Source: Latescibacteria bacterium UBA6620 (lineage in GTDB: Bacteria > Latescibacterota > UBA2968). Taken from it: 64,000 bases of DNA. Where the stretch lies: the NCBI GenBank assembly GCA_002433075.1, contig DJHM01000042.1, forward strand, positions 50,494-114,493, read 5' to 3'. Under the pieces are notes generated by a model that made no database searches, was not told the DNA's origin, and saw only the letters and a list, made by a program, of their open reading frames with translations. The translations under genes were made by a program, and so were the position numbers. Position 1 is the stretch's first letter. Each line of letters opens with the position of its first letter. This document shows positions 27,786-35,857 of the stretch, one piece after another.

Positions 27786-29222
27786 TTATACGAAGACTTC
27801 AGCACCCTCCCCGAGCAGGTCCCGATCCCGATCCAGGATCGGGTCCACTTCCTCGCGGACGAATTGCTCCACCTGTTCGGGTGAGCGGCCAACGAACGCA
27901 TCCAGATCGAGCAGGTTGTCCAGGTCGCTTCGAGACATTCCGAATGCATCGTCTCCAGCGATTCGATCGAGCAGATCGTTGTCCAGCCCTTCCTCCTTGA
28001 CCCGCCTGCCTGCGTCCACCGAGTGTACACGAATCCTCTCGTGTAGTTCCTGGCGGTCGCCTCCACGTTTAACCGCTTCCATCATAATGTTCTCAGTAGC
28101 CATAAAGGGCAGCTCGGCCTCGACGTGACGCTGGATGATCTTGGGATACACGACCAACCCGCGAGCGACATTCATAAACAGGATCAGGATGGCATCCACC
28201 CCCAGAAACATCTGGGGCAGAGCCAGACGCTTGTTCGCGGAATCGTCGAGCGTCCTCTCGAACCACTGGGTCGCGTGAGTGAAGGCCGGGCTTTGCGCAG
28301 AGGTGATCACGTAGCGTGCGAGCGCACATATTCGCTCGGTGCGCATCGGGTTCCGCTTGTAGGCCATCGCCGAAGACCCGATCTGACCCTTCTCGAAAGG
28401 TTCCTCGACCTCCTTCAGGTTCTGTAGCAGTCTCAGATCGTTCCCGAACTTGTGGGCGGTCTGGGCAATCCGGGACAACACGTCCCCGATCTGACTGTCC
28501 ACTTTCCGAGAGTAGGTCTGCCCGGTAATCGTGACCGCACTCCCGAACCCCATCTTTTCGGTCACCAGTCGGTCCAGCTCGGTCACCTTGGCGTGATCGC
28601 CTTCAAACAGTTCCAGGAAACTGGCCTGGGTGCCCGTGGTGCCCTTTACGCCTCTGAAGCGGAGCGTATCGAGATGGTAGACCAGATCCTGGTAGTCCAT
28701 CACGACATCCTGCAACCAGAGAGTGGCCCGCTTGCCGACCGTCGTCAGCTGCGCTGGCTGAAAATGAGTAAATCCCAGCGTAGGCAGAGACCGTTGTTCC
28801 AGCGCGAACGCCCTCAGGTCAGCGATCAGGTTTACGAGCTTTTTTCTCACGATCCGGAGACCCGCACGGATCTGCACCAGTTCGGTATTGTCCTGGACGA
28901 ACGCGCTCGTCGCACCCAGGTGGATAATCGGACGGGCGGTGGGACACTGTTCGCCGTAGGCGTAAACGTGAGCCATCACGTCGTGACGGACCTCGCGTTC
29001 ACGTTTTCGCGCCAACTCGTAGTTGATGTCTACCCGGTGGGCCCGAAGCTCTTCAACCTGGGCCCCGGTCACGGGAAGACCGAGTTCGCGCTCTGCTTCG
29101 GCCAGGGCGATCCACAGGGATCGCCACGTCGAGAACTTGGTCTGGTCCGAGAAAGCAACCCCCATTTCGGGGCTCGCGTAGCGCGCTGTCAGAGGGTTTT
29201 GATAGGTATCGTATGTCGACAT
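27786..29222 (-). CDS. purB: Adenylosuccinate lyase
   Basis: This lyase of the fumarase/aspartase superfamily acts twice in purine synthesis, on SAICAR and on adenylosuccinate, releasing fumarate. The signature loop is SSAMAYKRNP (normally SSxMPxKxNP; the Pro is Ala here). Upstream it has the catalytic His region GATSAFVQDNTE and TLGFTHFQPAQ. It is 478 residues from ATG 29222; a GTG eight codons upstream is possible. It resembles the animal/Legionella-type long PurB. It is the last gene of a three-gene minus-strand run with two small membrane proteins. Confidence 0.95.
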   Translation of the reverse strand: MSTYDTYQNPLTARYASPEMGVAFSDQTKFSTWRSLWIALAEAERELGLPVTGAQVEELRAHRVDINYELARKREREVRHDVMAHVYAYGEQCPTARPIIHLGATSAFVQDNTELVQIRAGLRIVRKKLVNLIADLRAFALEQRSLPTLGFTHFQPAQLTTVGKRATLWLQDVVMDYQDLVYHLDTLRFRGVKGTTGTQASFLELFEGDHAKVTELDRLVTEKMGFGSAVTITGQTYSRKVDSQIGDVLSRIAQTAHKFGNDLRLLQNLKEVEEPFEKGQIGSSAMAYKRNPMRTERICALARYVITSAQSPAFTHATQWFERTLDDSANKRLALPQMFLGVDAILILFMNVARGLVVYPKIIQRHVEAELPFMATENIMMEAVKRGGDRQELHERIRVHSVDAGRRVKEEGLDNDLLDRIAGDDAFGMSRSDLDNLLDLDAFVGRSPEQVEQFVREEVDPILDRDRDLLGEGAEVFV

Positions 29223-29258
29223 AAGCGGTTCCGTAGTGAAGGACACGTCTGGTAGTGG

Positions 29259-29690
29259 CTAGGATTCGTCCTCTTCTTCTTCCTCCCGCGCTGCCTTTTC
29301 GACCGCAGCCGAGCGGGAAGGGCCGTTGCGGGCAGACGCCTCCTCTCCGGACGCCTGCTCTTCTTGCTCTTTCTTCTCCGCTTCGGCTTTGTCCACTTGC
29401 TGCTGAATCGTATGCGCCTGACGAAGGATGTTCGAAATGCCTTTGATGCGATACATCTGCATCGCCGAAATCAGCATCCCCATCAGGGGGAGCGACAAGT
29501 AGGTGTAGTTCACCTCGCGAAGTACGCTATAGCCTATCCATAGAAAAACCAAGACCAGAGACGACAGCAAGGCGTAGCCCCACATATTCGCCTGCTTCTG
29601 ATAGTGATTGTAGAGCTGCCGGATCGCTCCGAGCGCCGTCTTGGCGGTAATCGGCTCTTTACTCTTCTTCTTTTTCCACGGAAGGTTCAT
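29259..29690 (-). CDS. Small membrane protein with charged coiled-coil tail
   Basis: A 143-residue protein of unknown function. It has a Lys-rich N-terminus, two hydrophobic helices (YALLSSLVLVFLWIGYSVLR and YTYLSLPLMGMLISAMQMY) and a Glu/Lys-rich C-terminal tail after residue 100 (AEAEKKEQEEQ...EEEEEDES) that is coiled coil or disordered. The ATG at 29690 overlaps the TGA of the upstream PAP2-like gene (ATGA), so the two are translationally coupled. purB starts 36 bp downstream. Confidence 0.72.
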   Translation of the reverse strand: MNLPWKKKKSKEPITAKTALGAIRQLYNHYQKQANMWGYALLSSLVLVFLWIGYSVLREVNYTYLSLPLMGMLISAMQMYRIKGISNILRQAHTIQQQVDKAEAEKKEQEEQASGEEASARNGPSRSAAVEKAAREEEEEDES

Positions 29691-30268
29691 AGGATCCGCG
29701 TAAGGAACCGGGAAGTCGCAAGGAAAAGGAGACCGCCGAATCCGATCCCCGCAATGACCTGTGGCAAGGTATGCGCGCGGGTTTCGAGTCGAGACCAGCC
29801 GATGAGACACACACCCGCCAGGAGAACCGGGCCCAGCCCCGGAAAGGTATGGGCAACGGCAGCTGCTGAAGCGGCCGCGCCCGCAGCGTGTAGGCTCGCC
29901 ATCCAGAACACGGCCACGAACGCCATTGTGAGCGCCAGAACCGAAAACGAAAACAAAAGAACTACCGGAACCGTCGGCCCCTCGGCAGCCAGCAGCAGCC
30001 CACCCGACACCCCACAGCTGATCGATGCCACCACCAGTGGTAGAATCCGGTCACGGGATCGGGGAATGAAGAGCCCGGGCACCCGACCCGTGGCCCGCAG
30101 CAATACCGCCAGCAACACAGGCACCCCCGGCCCCAGCGCGATCAGGAACCCCCGTCGGCCGTCCCAAACCGAGCAGTCCGATGTCGCAATCAATGCCACT
30201 GCCGCCACCGCAGCCGGGTTGAGAGAAACAGAAATCAGAGTTGCAAGCCGCGGGCGAAGGTCCCTCAT
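29687..30268 (-). CDS. PAP2-like integral membrane phosphatase
   Basis: A 193-residue membrane protein with about six hydrophobic segments. The C-terminal half carries the PAP2/lipid phosphate phosphatase pattern: SLHAAGAAASAA (in place of PSGH) and WSRLETRAHTLPQVIAGIGF (SR-x5-H-x3-(D/Q)V-x2-G). Known relatives dephosphorylate undecaprenyl pyrophosphate or phosphatidic acid. I place the start at the ATG at 30268, where the hydrophobic sequence begins; the frame is open to 30475 but those residues are low-quality and cross a repeat region. It is coupled to the small membrane protein downstream. Confidence 0.72.
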   Translation of the reverse strand: MRDLRPRLATLISVSLNPAAVAAVALIATSDCSVWDGRRGFLIALGPGVPVLLAVLLRATGRVPGLFIPRSRDRILPLVVASISCGVSGGLLLAAEGPTVPVVLLFSFSVLALTMAFVAVFWMASLHAAGAAASAAAVAHTFPGLGPVLLAGVCLIGWSRLETRAHTLPQVIAGIGFGGLLFLATSRFLTRIL

Positions 30269-30569
30269 AGCGCTGCCTAATATATATGTAGTCCCCCGAC
30301 CGGCTCCCCCTTTCTGTATCCGTGGGTTTCCGATCTGAATTGCGCCCCCTTCAGACGCGGATCTCCGATTGATGATCAAGAAGGTCCGAATGGAGAAGGG
30401 TTTCCCATCCCCATTCGTAAATCGGCGATCCTTGATCTGAAATCCGCGCTTCAGGGTCGCATCTTCGACCGGCAATCAGCAGGCGCCGAGCAGAAGGCCC
30501 TGTCCCACCGGGAAATCGAGACCAATTCGGCCCTTGTCCCCGTCCCCTTCAGAAAAGAGCAAAAAAGTC
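30269..30569. other. Intergenic region between PAP2-like gene and flagellin promoter
   Basis: No gene is supported here. It contains an imperfect long inverted repeat (30350-30455, separate entry) and an AT-rich stretch (TAATATATATGTAG at 30278-30291) that could be the -10 region of the leftward PAP2-purB operon. Confidence 0.55.
30350..30455. repeat. Imperfect inverted repeat, about 105 bp
   Basis: The arms share three blocks in matching order: CGCGGAT, GATCAAG and CGAATGG on the left (30356-30393), and their complements CCATTCG, CTTGATC and ATCCGCG on the right (30411-30448), around a short centre. A GATCTGAA...CTTCAG direct repeat (30333 and 30434) overlaps it. It could be a decayed miniature inverted-repeat element or a structured leader. 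Confidence 0.5.
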
Positions 30570-30596
30570 TAAAGACGCTCCACTCCCCGCCGATAA
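30570..30596 (+). promoter_or_regulatory. Sigma-28 (FliA) flagellar promoter
   Basis: TAAAGACG, an 11-bp spacer, then GCCGATAA matches the sigma-28 consensus TAAAGTTT-N11-GCCGATAA in the conserved positions of both boxes and in spacing. It lies about 375 bp upstream of flagellin, the classic late flagellar target. Confidence 0.88.
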
Positions 30597-30972
30597 TTAT
30601 ACTGAGCACTACCAACAATTACCAAGTAGGATATCGAAGCACGAGACGCCACAAGGGAAGGCCTTTGAGGGTGCCTTTGGGTTCGAGTCCTGCTTACAGG
30701 ATGGTCGCGTCAGACCAAGGAGTCGCGAGTCACAGCATCCCGGAGCCGGTGCTCCTTCCCCACCGACAGAACGTCTGATGGGGACACGACGCCGGAAGGT
30801 GAAGGAGCAGCAGATGCCGACTGCGGCGAATGCCACGACTTCGAAGCTCCGGAATGACAGACCATCTTCAACGTACCTCTTCGCTTCCAGATTCAGAAAG
30901 GGGCATCAGAGCGAAGGGTCTTCGAGACCGGTAAGGAAGCCGATCCGGAAGTAACAAACAAGGAGGTTCAGG
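30597..30972 (+). other. Long 5' leader of the flagellin gene
   Basis: This stretch of about 370 nt between the sigma-28 promoter and the flagellin ATG has no supported ORF. It contains small hairpins (TCCTG-ctta-CAGGA near 30690; GGAGC-cggt-GCTCC near 30738) and ends in AAGGAGG just before the start. The length and structure suggest post-transcriptional control of flagellin, but this is inference. Confidence 0.5.
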
Positions 30973-32166
30973 ATGCCACTTCGGGTAAACAACAACATCA
31001 TCGCCTTAAATACCCGGCGACAGCTGCTGATCAACAATCGGCAACTGGCGACGAGAATCGAAAGACTCTCGTCAGGGTTACGGATCAACCGGGCTGCCGA
31101 TGATGCAGCAGGGTTGAGCGTATCAGAAGGGATGCGGGCAGAGCTCGGCGGATGGCGCCAGGCCATCCGAAACGCAGAGCAGGGTACGAACCTCATCCAG
31201 ACGGCTGAGGGCGCCCTCAACGAAGTCAGTGCGATTCTCATCAGGATGCGGGAGCTCGCCGTCCAGTCGGCCTCGTCGACCCTCAACGACGGCAACCGTA
31301 CCGCCCTGAACTCAGAGGTTGTCCACCTGATCACGGAAATGGACCGAATCGCGAACGTAACGACCTACAACGGTATCTCGCTACTCAACGGCTTCGGCAA
31401 CACGATCAGTGAAGACCTGACCGCATCTACGGCCATGGCTTCAACGACCACGGGGATCCTCGACGTCTCGATCAGTGGGGCCGAAGCGGGTAACTACGTC
31501 TTCATCGACAATGTCAATACCGACAATCAGATTACACTGGGTAACGGCGTAGCAACACAGACCATCGACATCGGCCCCGCTCTCGACCTGGATGGCGCAG
31601 GCGGCGTAGTGGCAACCGGCAGCGCGATCGTAGCCAACTTCGATCGAATCGGCATTCAGCTCACCCTGTCCGGGGAACGTGCAGCAACGCTAACCTCCCC
31701 CGCCCTCGACGGCTATCGTGACGGCGAACTGGATGGACTGACGTTGACGATTGAAGGTGCCCCAGGCGGATCCTTCCAGATCGGTCCGGAGGGCGGCGCG
31801 GTGCATCGCCTCTCGGTGAACATCACCGATATGCGAGCCAGCGGCGTCAACCTCAACCTGTCCGACGTTTCCATCGCCACCATGGAAAGCTCTCGAGGTT
31901 GTATCTCTACGATCGACCTGGCCATCGACCGTGTTGCTGGCGTTCGCGGCGACCTCGGAGCAATCCAGAACCGACTCGGATTCACGATTCGATCCCTGGA
32001 AAACGCCTTCGAGAACCTCCAGGCCTCCGAGTCTTCGATCCGAGATGCGGACGTCGCAGAGGAAGTATCGGCATTCACACGGGCGCAGATCCTGACCCAG
32101 ACGAGCACGGCTCTTCTGGCACAGGCCAACGCGATCCCGCAGAATGCCTTGTCGCTCCTCCAGTAA
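30973..32166 (+). CDS. fliC: Flagellin
   Basis: A 397-residue filament subunit. The conserved D0/D1 N-terminus (VNNNIIALNTRRQLLINNRQ, then LSSGLRINRAADDAAGLSVS) and C-terminus (NRLGFTIRSLENAFENLQAS, ending AQANAIPQNALSLLQ) are complete. The central surface-exposed region of about 150 residues (140-290) is short and variable. It is preceded by AAGGAGG and a sigma-28 promoter, and followed by a strong terminator, so it is a single-gene late flagellar transcript. Export is through the flagellar type III system. The symbol follows enterobacterial usage; hag is equivalent. Confidence 0.97.
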   Translation: MPLRVNNNIIALNTRRQLLINNRQLATRIERLSSGLRINRAADDAAGLSVSEGMRAELGGWRQAIRNAEQGTNLIQTAEGALNEVSAILIRMRELAVQSASSTLNDGNRTALNSEVVHLITEMDRIANVTTYNGISLLNGFGNTISEDLTASTAMASTTTGILDVSISGAEAGNYVFIDNVNTDNQITLGNGVATQTIDIGPALDLDGAGGVVATGSAIVANFDRIGIQLTLSGERAATLTSPALDGYRDGELDGLTLTIEGAPGGSFQIGPEGGAVHRLSVNITDMRASGVNLNLSDVSIATMESSRGCISTIDLAIDRVAGVRGDLGAIQNRLGFTIRSLENAFENLQASESSIRDADVAEEVSAFTRAQILTQTSTALLAQANAIPQNALSLLQ

Positions 32167-32343
32167 GCTCAGGCGGAACAATAAGGCGCAGGCCGGCAGT
32201 CGAGCGATTCTCCGCTCCTGTCGAAGTCGCGGGAACTCGAAATCCGGCGACAGGTGGCCCACCCACCACGCCCAGCGCTCCCGCCGACGCTGGCGTCCCA
32301 TCGAAATCGGCGGGTTTCTCGAAGCAGTTGTTGTTTTCCCGAA

Positions 32344-32382
32344 AGAGCCGCAGGCGATCATCGCCTGCGGCTCTCTTTTTTT
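32344..32382 (+). terminator. Strong rho-independent terminator of flagellin
   Basis: A perfect 14-bp stem AGAGCCGCAGGCGA / TCGCCTGCGGCTCT with a 3-nt loop is followed by a T7 run (32376-32382). It lies about 180 bp after the flagellin stop; the intervening 3' UTR holds no supported gene. Confidence 0.95.
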
Positions 32383-32468
32383 CCCCGACTTGACGCGGAC
32401 AGATCCCCGCGCTGAATCGCGCTGATCTTGACTCGCGTGGGCGCATTCCCTATCGTTTTTGAGCACTC

Positions 32469-32501
32469 AAGGTTGAGGCAAGCGAGCCCTCAGCCTTTTT
32501 T
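32469..32501 (+). terminator. Second rho-independent terminator upstream of fliL
   Basis: AAGGTTGAGG pairs with CCTCAGCCTT (one G-T pair) around a 9-nt loop, followed by a T run. It makes a tandem stop after the flagellin transcript and ends about 28 bp before the fliL start, so fliL needs its own promoter or read-through. Confidence 0.75.
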
Positions 32502-32528
32502 GTCTACTTGGCCCATCGGGTATTCAGA

Positions 32529-32996
32529 ATGAACCGTTATATGCCCCTCGTGATGCTCGTCGTTCTCGGGCAGGCGAGCATCGCATACCTGCTCATCAAC
32601 AAGGTCGTCATCCAACGCATCAAGGGGCCCCAGGTCGAAGAGATCGAGGAGGCACGGATTGACATTGCCATCAGCGACGAGCCCGAAGCGACCTTCAACA
32701 CGCTGAGCGAGTTTCTGGTCAACCCCGCAGACTCGATTTCTGACCGGGGGCTCCGGTTCATCAAGGCCCAGGTCAGCCTCGGTGTTTCACCGGCCAGCGT
32801 CTACGATCAGCTCGATCTTCAACAGCCCAAACTTCGGGACGCCATCGTCCGCATCCTGTCCTCGAAAAAGGTCGAGGAACTCGACAACCCGGAAGATCGT
32901 GAGTTTATTAAGGACGAGATTCGCTTTGCCGTGAACGCAATGCTCATCCGGGGCGAGGTGCTCCGCGTTTACTTCCCGGATTTCATCATCCAATAG
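32529..32996 (+). CDS. fliL: Flagellar basal body-associated protein FliL
   Basis: A 155-residue inner-membrane protein that surrounds the stator and supports motor torque. It has a single N-terminal membrane anchor (PLVMLVVLGQASIAYLLI) and the FliL domain: LSEFLVNPADSISDRGLRFI, AIVRILSSKKVEELDNPEDR and a C-terminal GEVLRVYFPDFIIQ. The ATG at 32529 is preferred over the upstream TTG at 32508. It normally sits with fliM/fliN or motAB, and here stands alone. A MotA-like fragment at 2355 is the only other motor-related sequence in the window. Confidence 0.93.
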   Translation: MNRYMPLVMLVVLGQASIAYLLINKVVIQRIKGPQVEEIEEARIDIAISDEPEATFNTLSEFLVNPADSISDRGLRFIKAQVSLGVSPASVYDQLDLQQPKLRDAIVRILSSKKVEELDNPEDREFIKDEIRFAVNAMLIRGEVLRVYFPDFIIQ

Positions 32997-33116
32997 ACCT
33001 ATGACTCGTCATTCCACCCCATCTTCCCCTTCCGGGACCTTCCGCATCGCTTACCTCGAGATCAACAGATCCACCTCATATTGGGATGCCCGCATCCTGT
33101 CTGGTTCTACCCACCG

Positions 33117-35684
33117 ATGAAGCTGCGCGCTGCCCTGACCGCTCAACCTGTTCCGCTCCTCCGTCGTATCGCTGCCGAAACTGAACTGGAAACCGAAGAA
33201 CACCTCAATAAGCCGGCGTTGATCGACGCTCTTTCGCGTCACCTTGCCCAACCCGTTGCCGTCAACCGGCACCTCGCCCGCTTGAGCGATCCCTGTCGTG
33301 AGCTATTGTCTCAGCTTGCGGCCCAAGGCGGCGAGCTCCCGCGTTCGGTCGCGATCGCCGAGCTCGGCCACGGTTTCGAACACCGTTTTTCCGAGATGAT
33401 CGAAAGCGCGACTCTGCTTGGACTCGCATTCCAGGACACGCAGGTTCACGGCGAGACCGATCCCCTTATCGGGGTCCCGGAATCGATCCTCCGATCTCTC
33501 GCCCTGCCCGAAGGAAAGCAACATCGCCTGCGAGCCGTCCTATCGAACTATTCTCTCGGTCAGCTCACGACCTTCGCCCGGGATCTGGGCATCGAGACGA
33601 GAGAGAATCGACGTCCTTTTCTGATCGAAATCATCCACCGCCACCTGACCGACCCCGATCACCTCAAAGCCTATTTGAAGGGACTAAGCGAAGACCGACG
33701 AGACGTGCTGGACTTCGTTCTGTCCGAGTCCGCCCCGACCCCTGCAGACGTGGAATCTCGACTGGGTGAGGGGGCGCTACGAGCACTCGAGGATCTCATC
33801 TGGAAGACCCCTCTGTTTGTCGCACCGGAGAGCAGCCGGCTGGCAAGAGACCATCCCCTCGTGATCGCCAGCGACCTTGCGAAGATCCTGCAATCCCTCG
33901 CCCGCGCTCAGGGAGGCAGACTGGAGAGCCCTCCAGAAGAATCTCTGAACGATCACGCAAGCCTCCCCTCCAGCATCGTGACCCCCGGCGAGCAATTGCC
34001 CCGCGACCTCGGTACGCTCCTGGGCCTGATCGAGCGAAAGAGACCGAAAACGCTCAAACGTGGGGGAATGCCCAAAGGCGAGCTCCGTGAAGCGGGTCGT
34101 TTCTTCCGAGCCGGTGAAGATCCGGGCTACCCGGACTTCCTGATGCTGTTCGCTGAGGATGCCGACCTGCTGTCCCCCGAAAACGGACGCTGGGTCTTGT
34201 CGAAAACAGGACCGCGAAGGCTCGCACGCCACAGCAGCTTGCTCAAGACCCTCGTCACCTTCTGGAAAGACACCGATCGATGGAATGAATGGGCGGCCGA
34301 CAGAGCGTCGGTGAACGGACGTAAAGGCCGCGCCGAAGAGCTGAAGACCCTGCGCACCGAAGTACTCGCCGGACTGGCAAGGTGCCCGGACGACGCGTGG
34401 GTCTCCTACAATCAGTTCTACCGCACGCTCGTCAAGTTGTCCCCCGCCTTCAAGACGCTGACCGACGGGCCTGCCGCTGGTACGGTCCTGTCCTCTGGCG
34501 GGACAACGGCCGATGAGCTACTCCGGCGTATGCTCGTTGGAGCCATCGCTTGGATGGGCATTGTCGAAATCGGCAATCCCCGGGCGTTCGACCGTCCCCT
34601 TCACGCCAGCGAAGGTGCGTGCTTCAAATTGACTGCAGCCGGTCGCAGCATCCTGAAACGCAGCAAGGAGGAAGTCAGCTTCGGCATACCCGCCAGCCCC
34701 GACGCCCGATTCATCATCCAGCCGAACCTGGAAGTCCTCGCCCCCCCTGAACTGCCTGTCACCGACTATGTACAGCTCTGCGGGTTGACAGACCTCAAGA
34801 GCATCGACGTGGTCAGCCACTTTCAGATCACGCGCGAGGCTATTCTCGACGCACTCAACCGCGGATTCACATCCACTCGGATCCTCAGATTTCTCAGAGA
34901 ACGCAGCGCAACTGGAGTCCCAGATATGGTTAAATCCCTCGTCAAAGATTGCGACGACAAGCACGGAGAAATCCAGATCCGCCTGGCATCGGGATATGTC
35001 TGTGTGGATGAGCCCGCCCGGCTGGACGAGCTTTTTGCTCAAAAGCAGATCGCCGAGCTCCTTGGCGAACGGTTCTCCCCCACCGTTGTGGGCATCAAGG
35101 TAGGTTCGAGGCCCGAGGCCCTCACCCAGTTGCTCACCCGGCAGGGCTATATGCCTTCTTTCGAACACGTCGACCAGGCCGAGACCGAGTCGAGCCACCA
35201 GGTGAACCTCAGCACGACCGACCTGTCCGAGCTGGTGGGCTACCTCGAGTCATCCATCTCATTCCTGGATTCGAGGCTTGGCGAGAAGCCGCGAGACATC
35301 ACTCACCTTGCCCAGCGGCTGCGCAGGGTGCTGCGTCGTACACCCGGTGAAAGCATCGGCCAACGCACCGAGGAGCACGCCGAGCTGTTCGAACGCGTCA
35401 TCGAGCAAGTCCGGGAGTCCGATGGGAGCGATTCCCTCGCTGAATTCGAGGGCCCCAACCCGGCCACCAAAGAAGAGGACATCCTCACCGTGATCGACTT
35501 CGCAATCCGCCGGAAGCTTTGCCTGCGACTCGAATACGGCGCCCGAGACAACCCCGACCGAATCGTCCAGCCCACCTCCGAAGATGAAAAAATGCTGTAT
35601 GCCTACTGTCGGAACCGGAGGGGGGACCGCGTTTTCCGGCTGGACCGGATACAGCGAGCAGAGCTGATAGGGGAAACTTTCTAA
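33117..35684 (+). CDS. Helicase-associated (XPB/Ssl2 N-terminal-like) protein with WYL domain
   Basis: This 855-residue protein has SAP-like/helical repeats in the first 200 residues (TFARDLGIETRENRRPFLIE). A region resembling the helicase-associated domain of XPB/Ssl2-type proteins follows (DARFIIQPNLEVLAPPELPV near residue 540, then ITREAILDALNRGFT). The C-terminus is a WYL-like module (TVIDFAIRRKLCLRLEYGAR ... AYCRNRRGDRVFRLDRIQRA). In many bacteria this protein is encoded next to an XPB-type helicase; none is present here. WYL domains often sense nucleic acid ligands after DNA damage or phage attack. ATG 33117 is chosen on family alignment. Confidence 0.78.
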   Translation: MKLRAALTAQPVPLLRRIAAETELETEEHLNKPALIDALSRHLAQPVAVNRHLARLSDPCRELLSQLAAQGGELPRSVAIAELGHGFEHRFSEMIESATLLGLAFQDTQVHGETDPLIGVPESILRSLALPEGKQHRLRAVLSNYSLGQLTTFARDLGIETRENRRPFLIEIIHRHLTDPDHLKAYLKGLSEDRRDVLDFVLSESAPTPADVESRLGEGALRALEDLIWKTPLFVAPESSRLARDHPLVIASDLAKILQSLARAQGGRLESPPEESLNDHASLPSSIVTPGEQLPRDLGTLLGLIERKRPKTLKRGGMPKGELREAGRFFRAGEDPGYPDFLMLFAEDADLLSPENGRWVLSKTGPRRLARHSSLLKTLVTFWKDTDRWNEWAADRASVNGRKGRAEELKTLRTEVLAGLARCPDDAWVSYNQFYRTLVKLSPAFKTLTDGPAAGTVLSSGGTTADELLRRMLVGAIAWMGIVEIGNPRAFDRPLHASEGACFKLTAAGRSILKRSKEEVSFGIPASPDARFIIQPNLEVLAPPELPVTDYVQLCGLTDLKSIDVVSHFQITREAILDALNRGFTSTRILRFLRERSATGVPDMVKSLVKDCDDKHGEIQIRLASGYVCVDEPARLDELFAQKQIAELLGERFSPTVVGIKVGSRPEALTQLLTRQGYMPSFEHVDQAETESSHQVNLSTTDLSELVGYLESSISFLDSRLGEKPRDITHLAQRLRRVLRRTPGESIGQRTEEHAELFERVIEQVRESDGSDSLAEFEGPNPATKEEDILTVIDFAIRRKLCLRLEYGARDNPDRIVQPTSEDEKMLYAYCRNRRGDRVFRLDRIQRAELIGETF

Positions 35685-35857
35685 GGTCCCGCCAGCCGAG
35701 GGCCCGGTTGCGCGCCTCTCGCCCTCCGCCTATATTCAGTCCGTCACGTGCCCCGCTCGCCCCCCGACGAGCTGTACGTGACTTGGCCATCAGCGACGCT
35801 TGGCAGAGCGGAGATCTGGTGGCCTTTTTATGTTCAATAACCAACTCTGGATTACAT

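Noticed and set aside
30660..30700. GGTTCGAGTCC resembling a tRNA T-arm
   Set aside because: The flanking bases do not form a T-stem, and no D or anticodon arm can be placed upstream.
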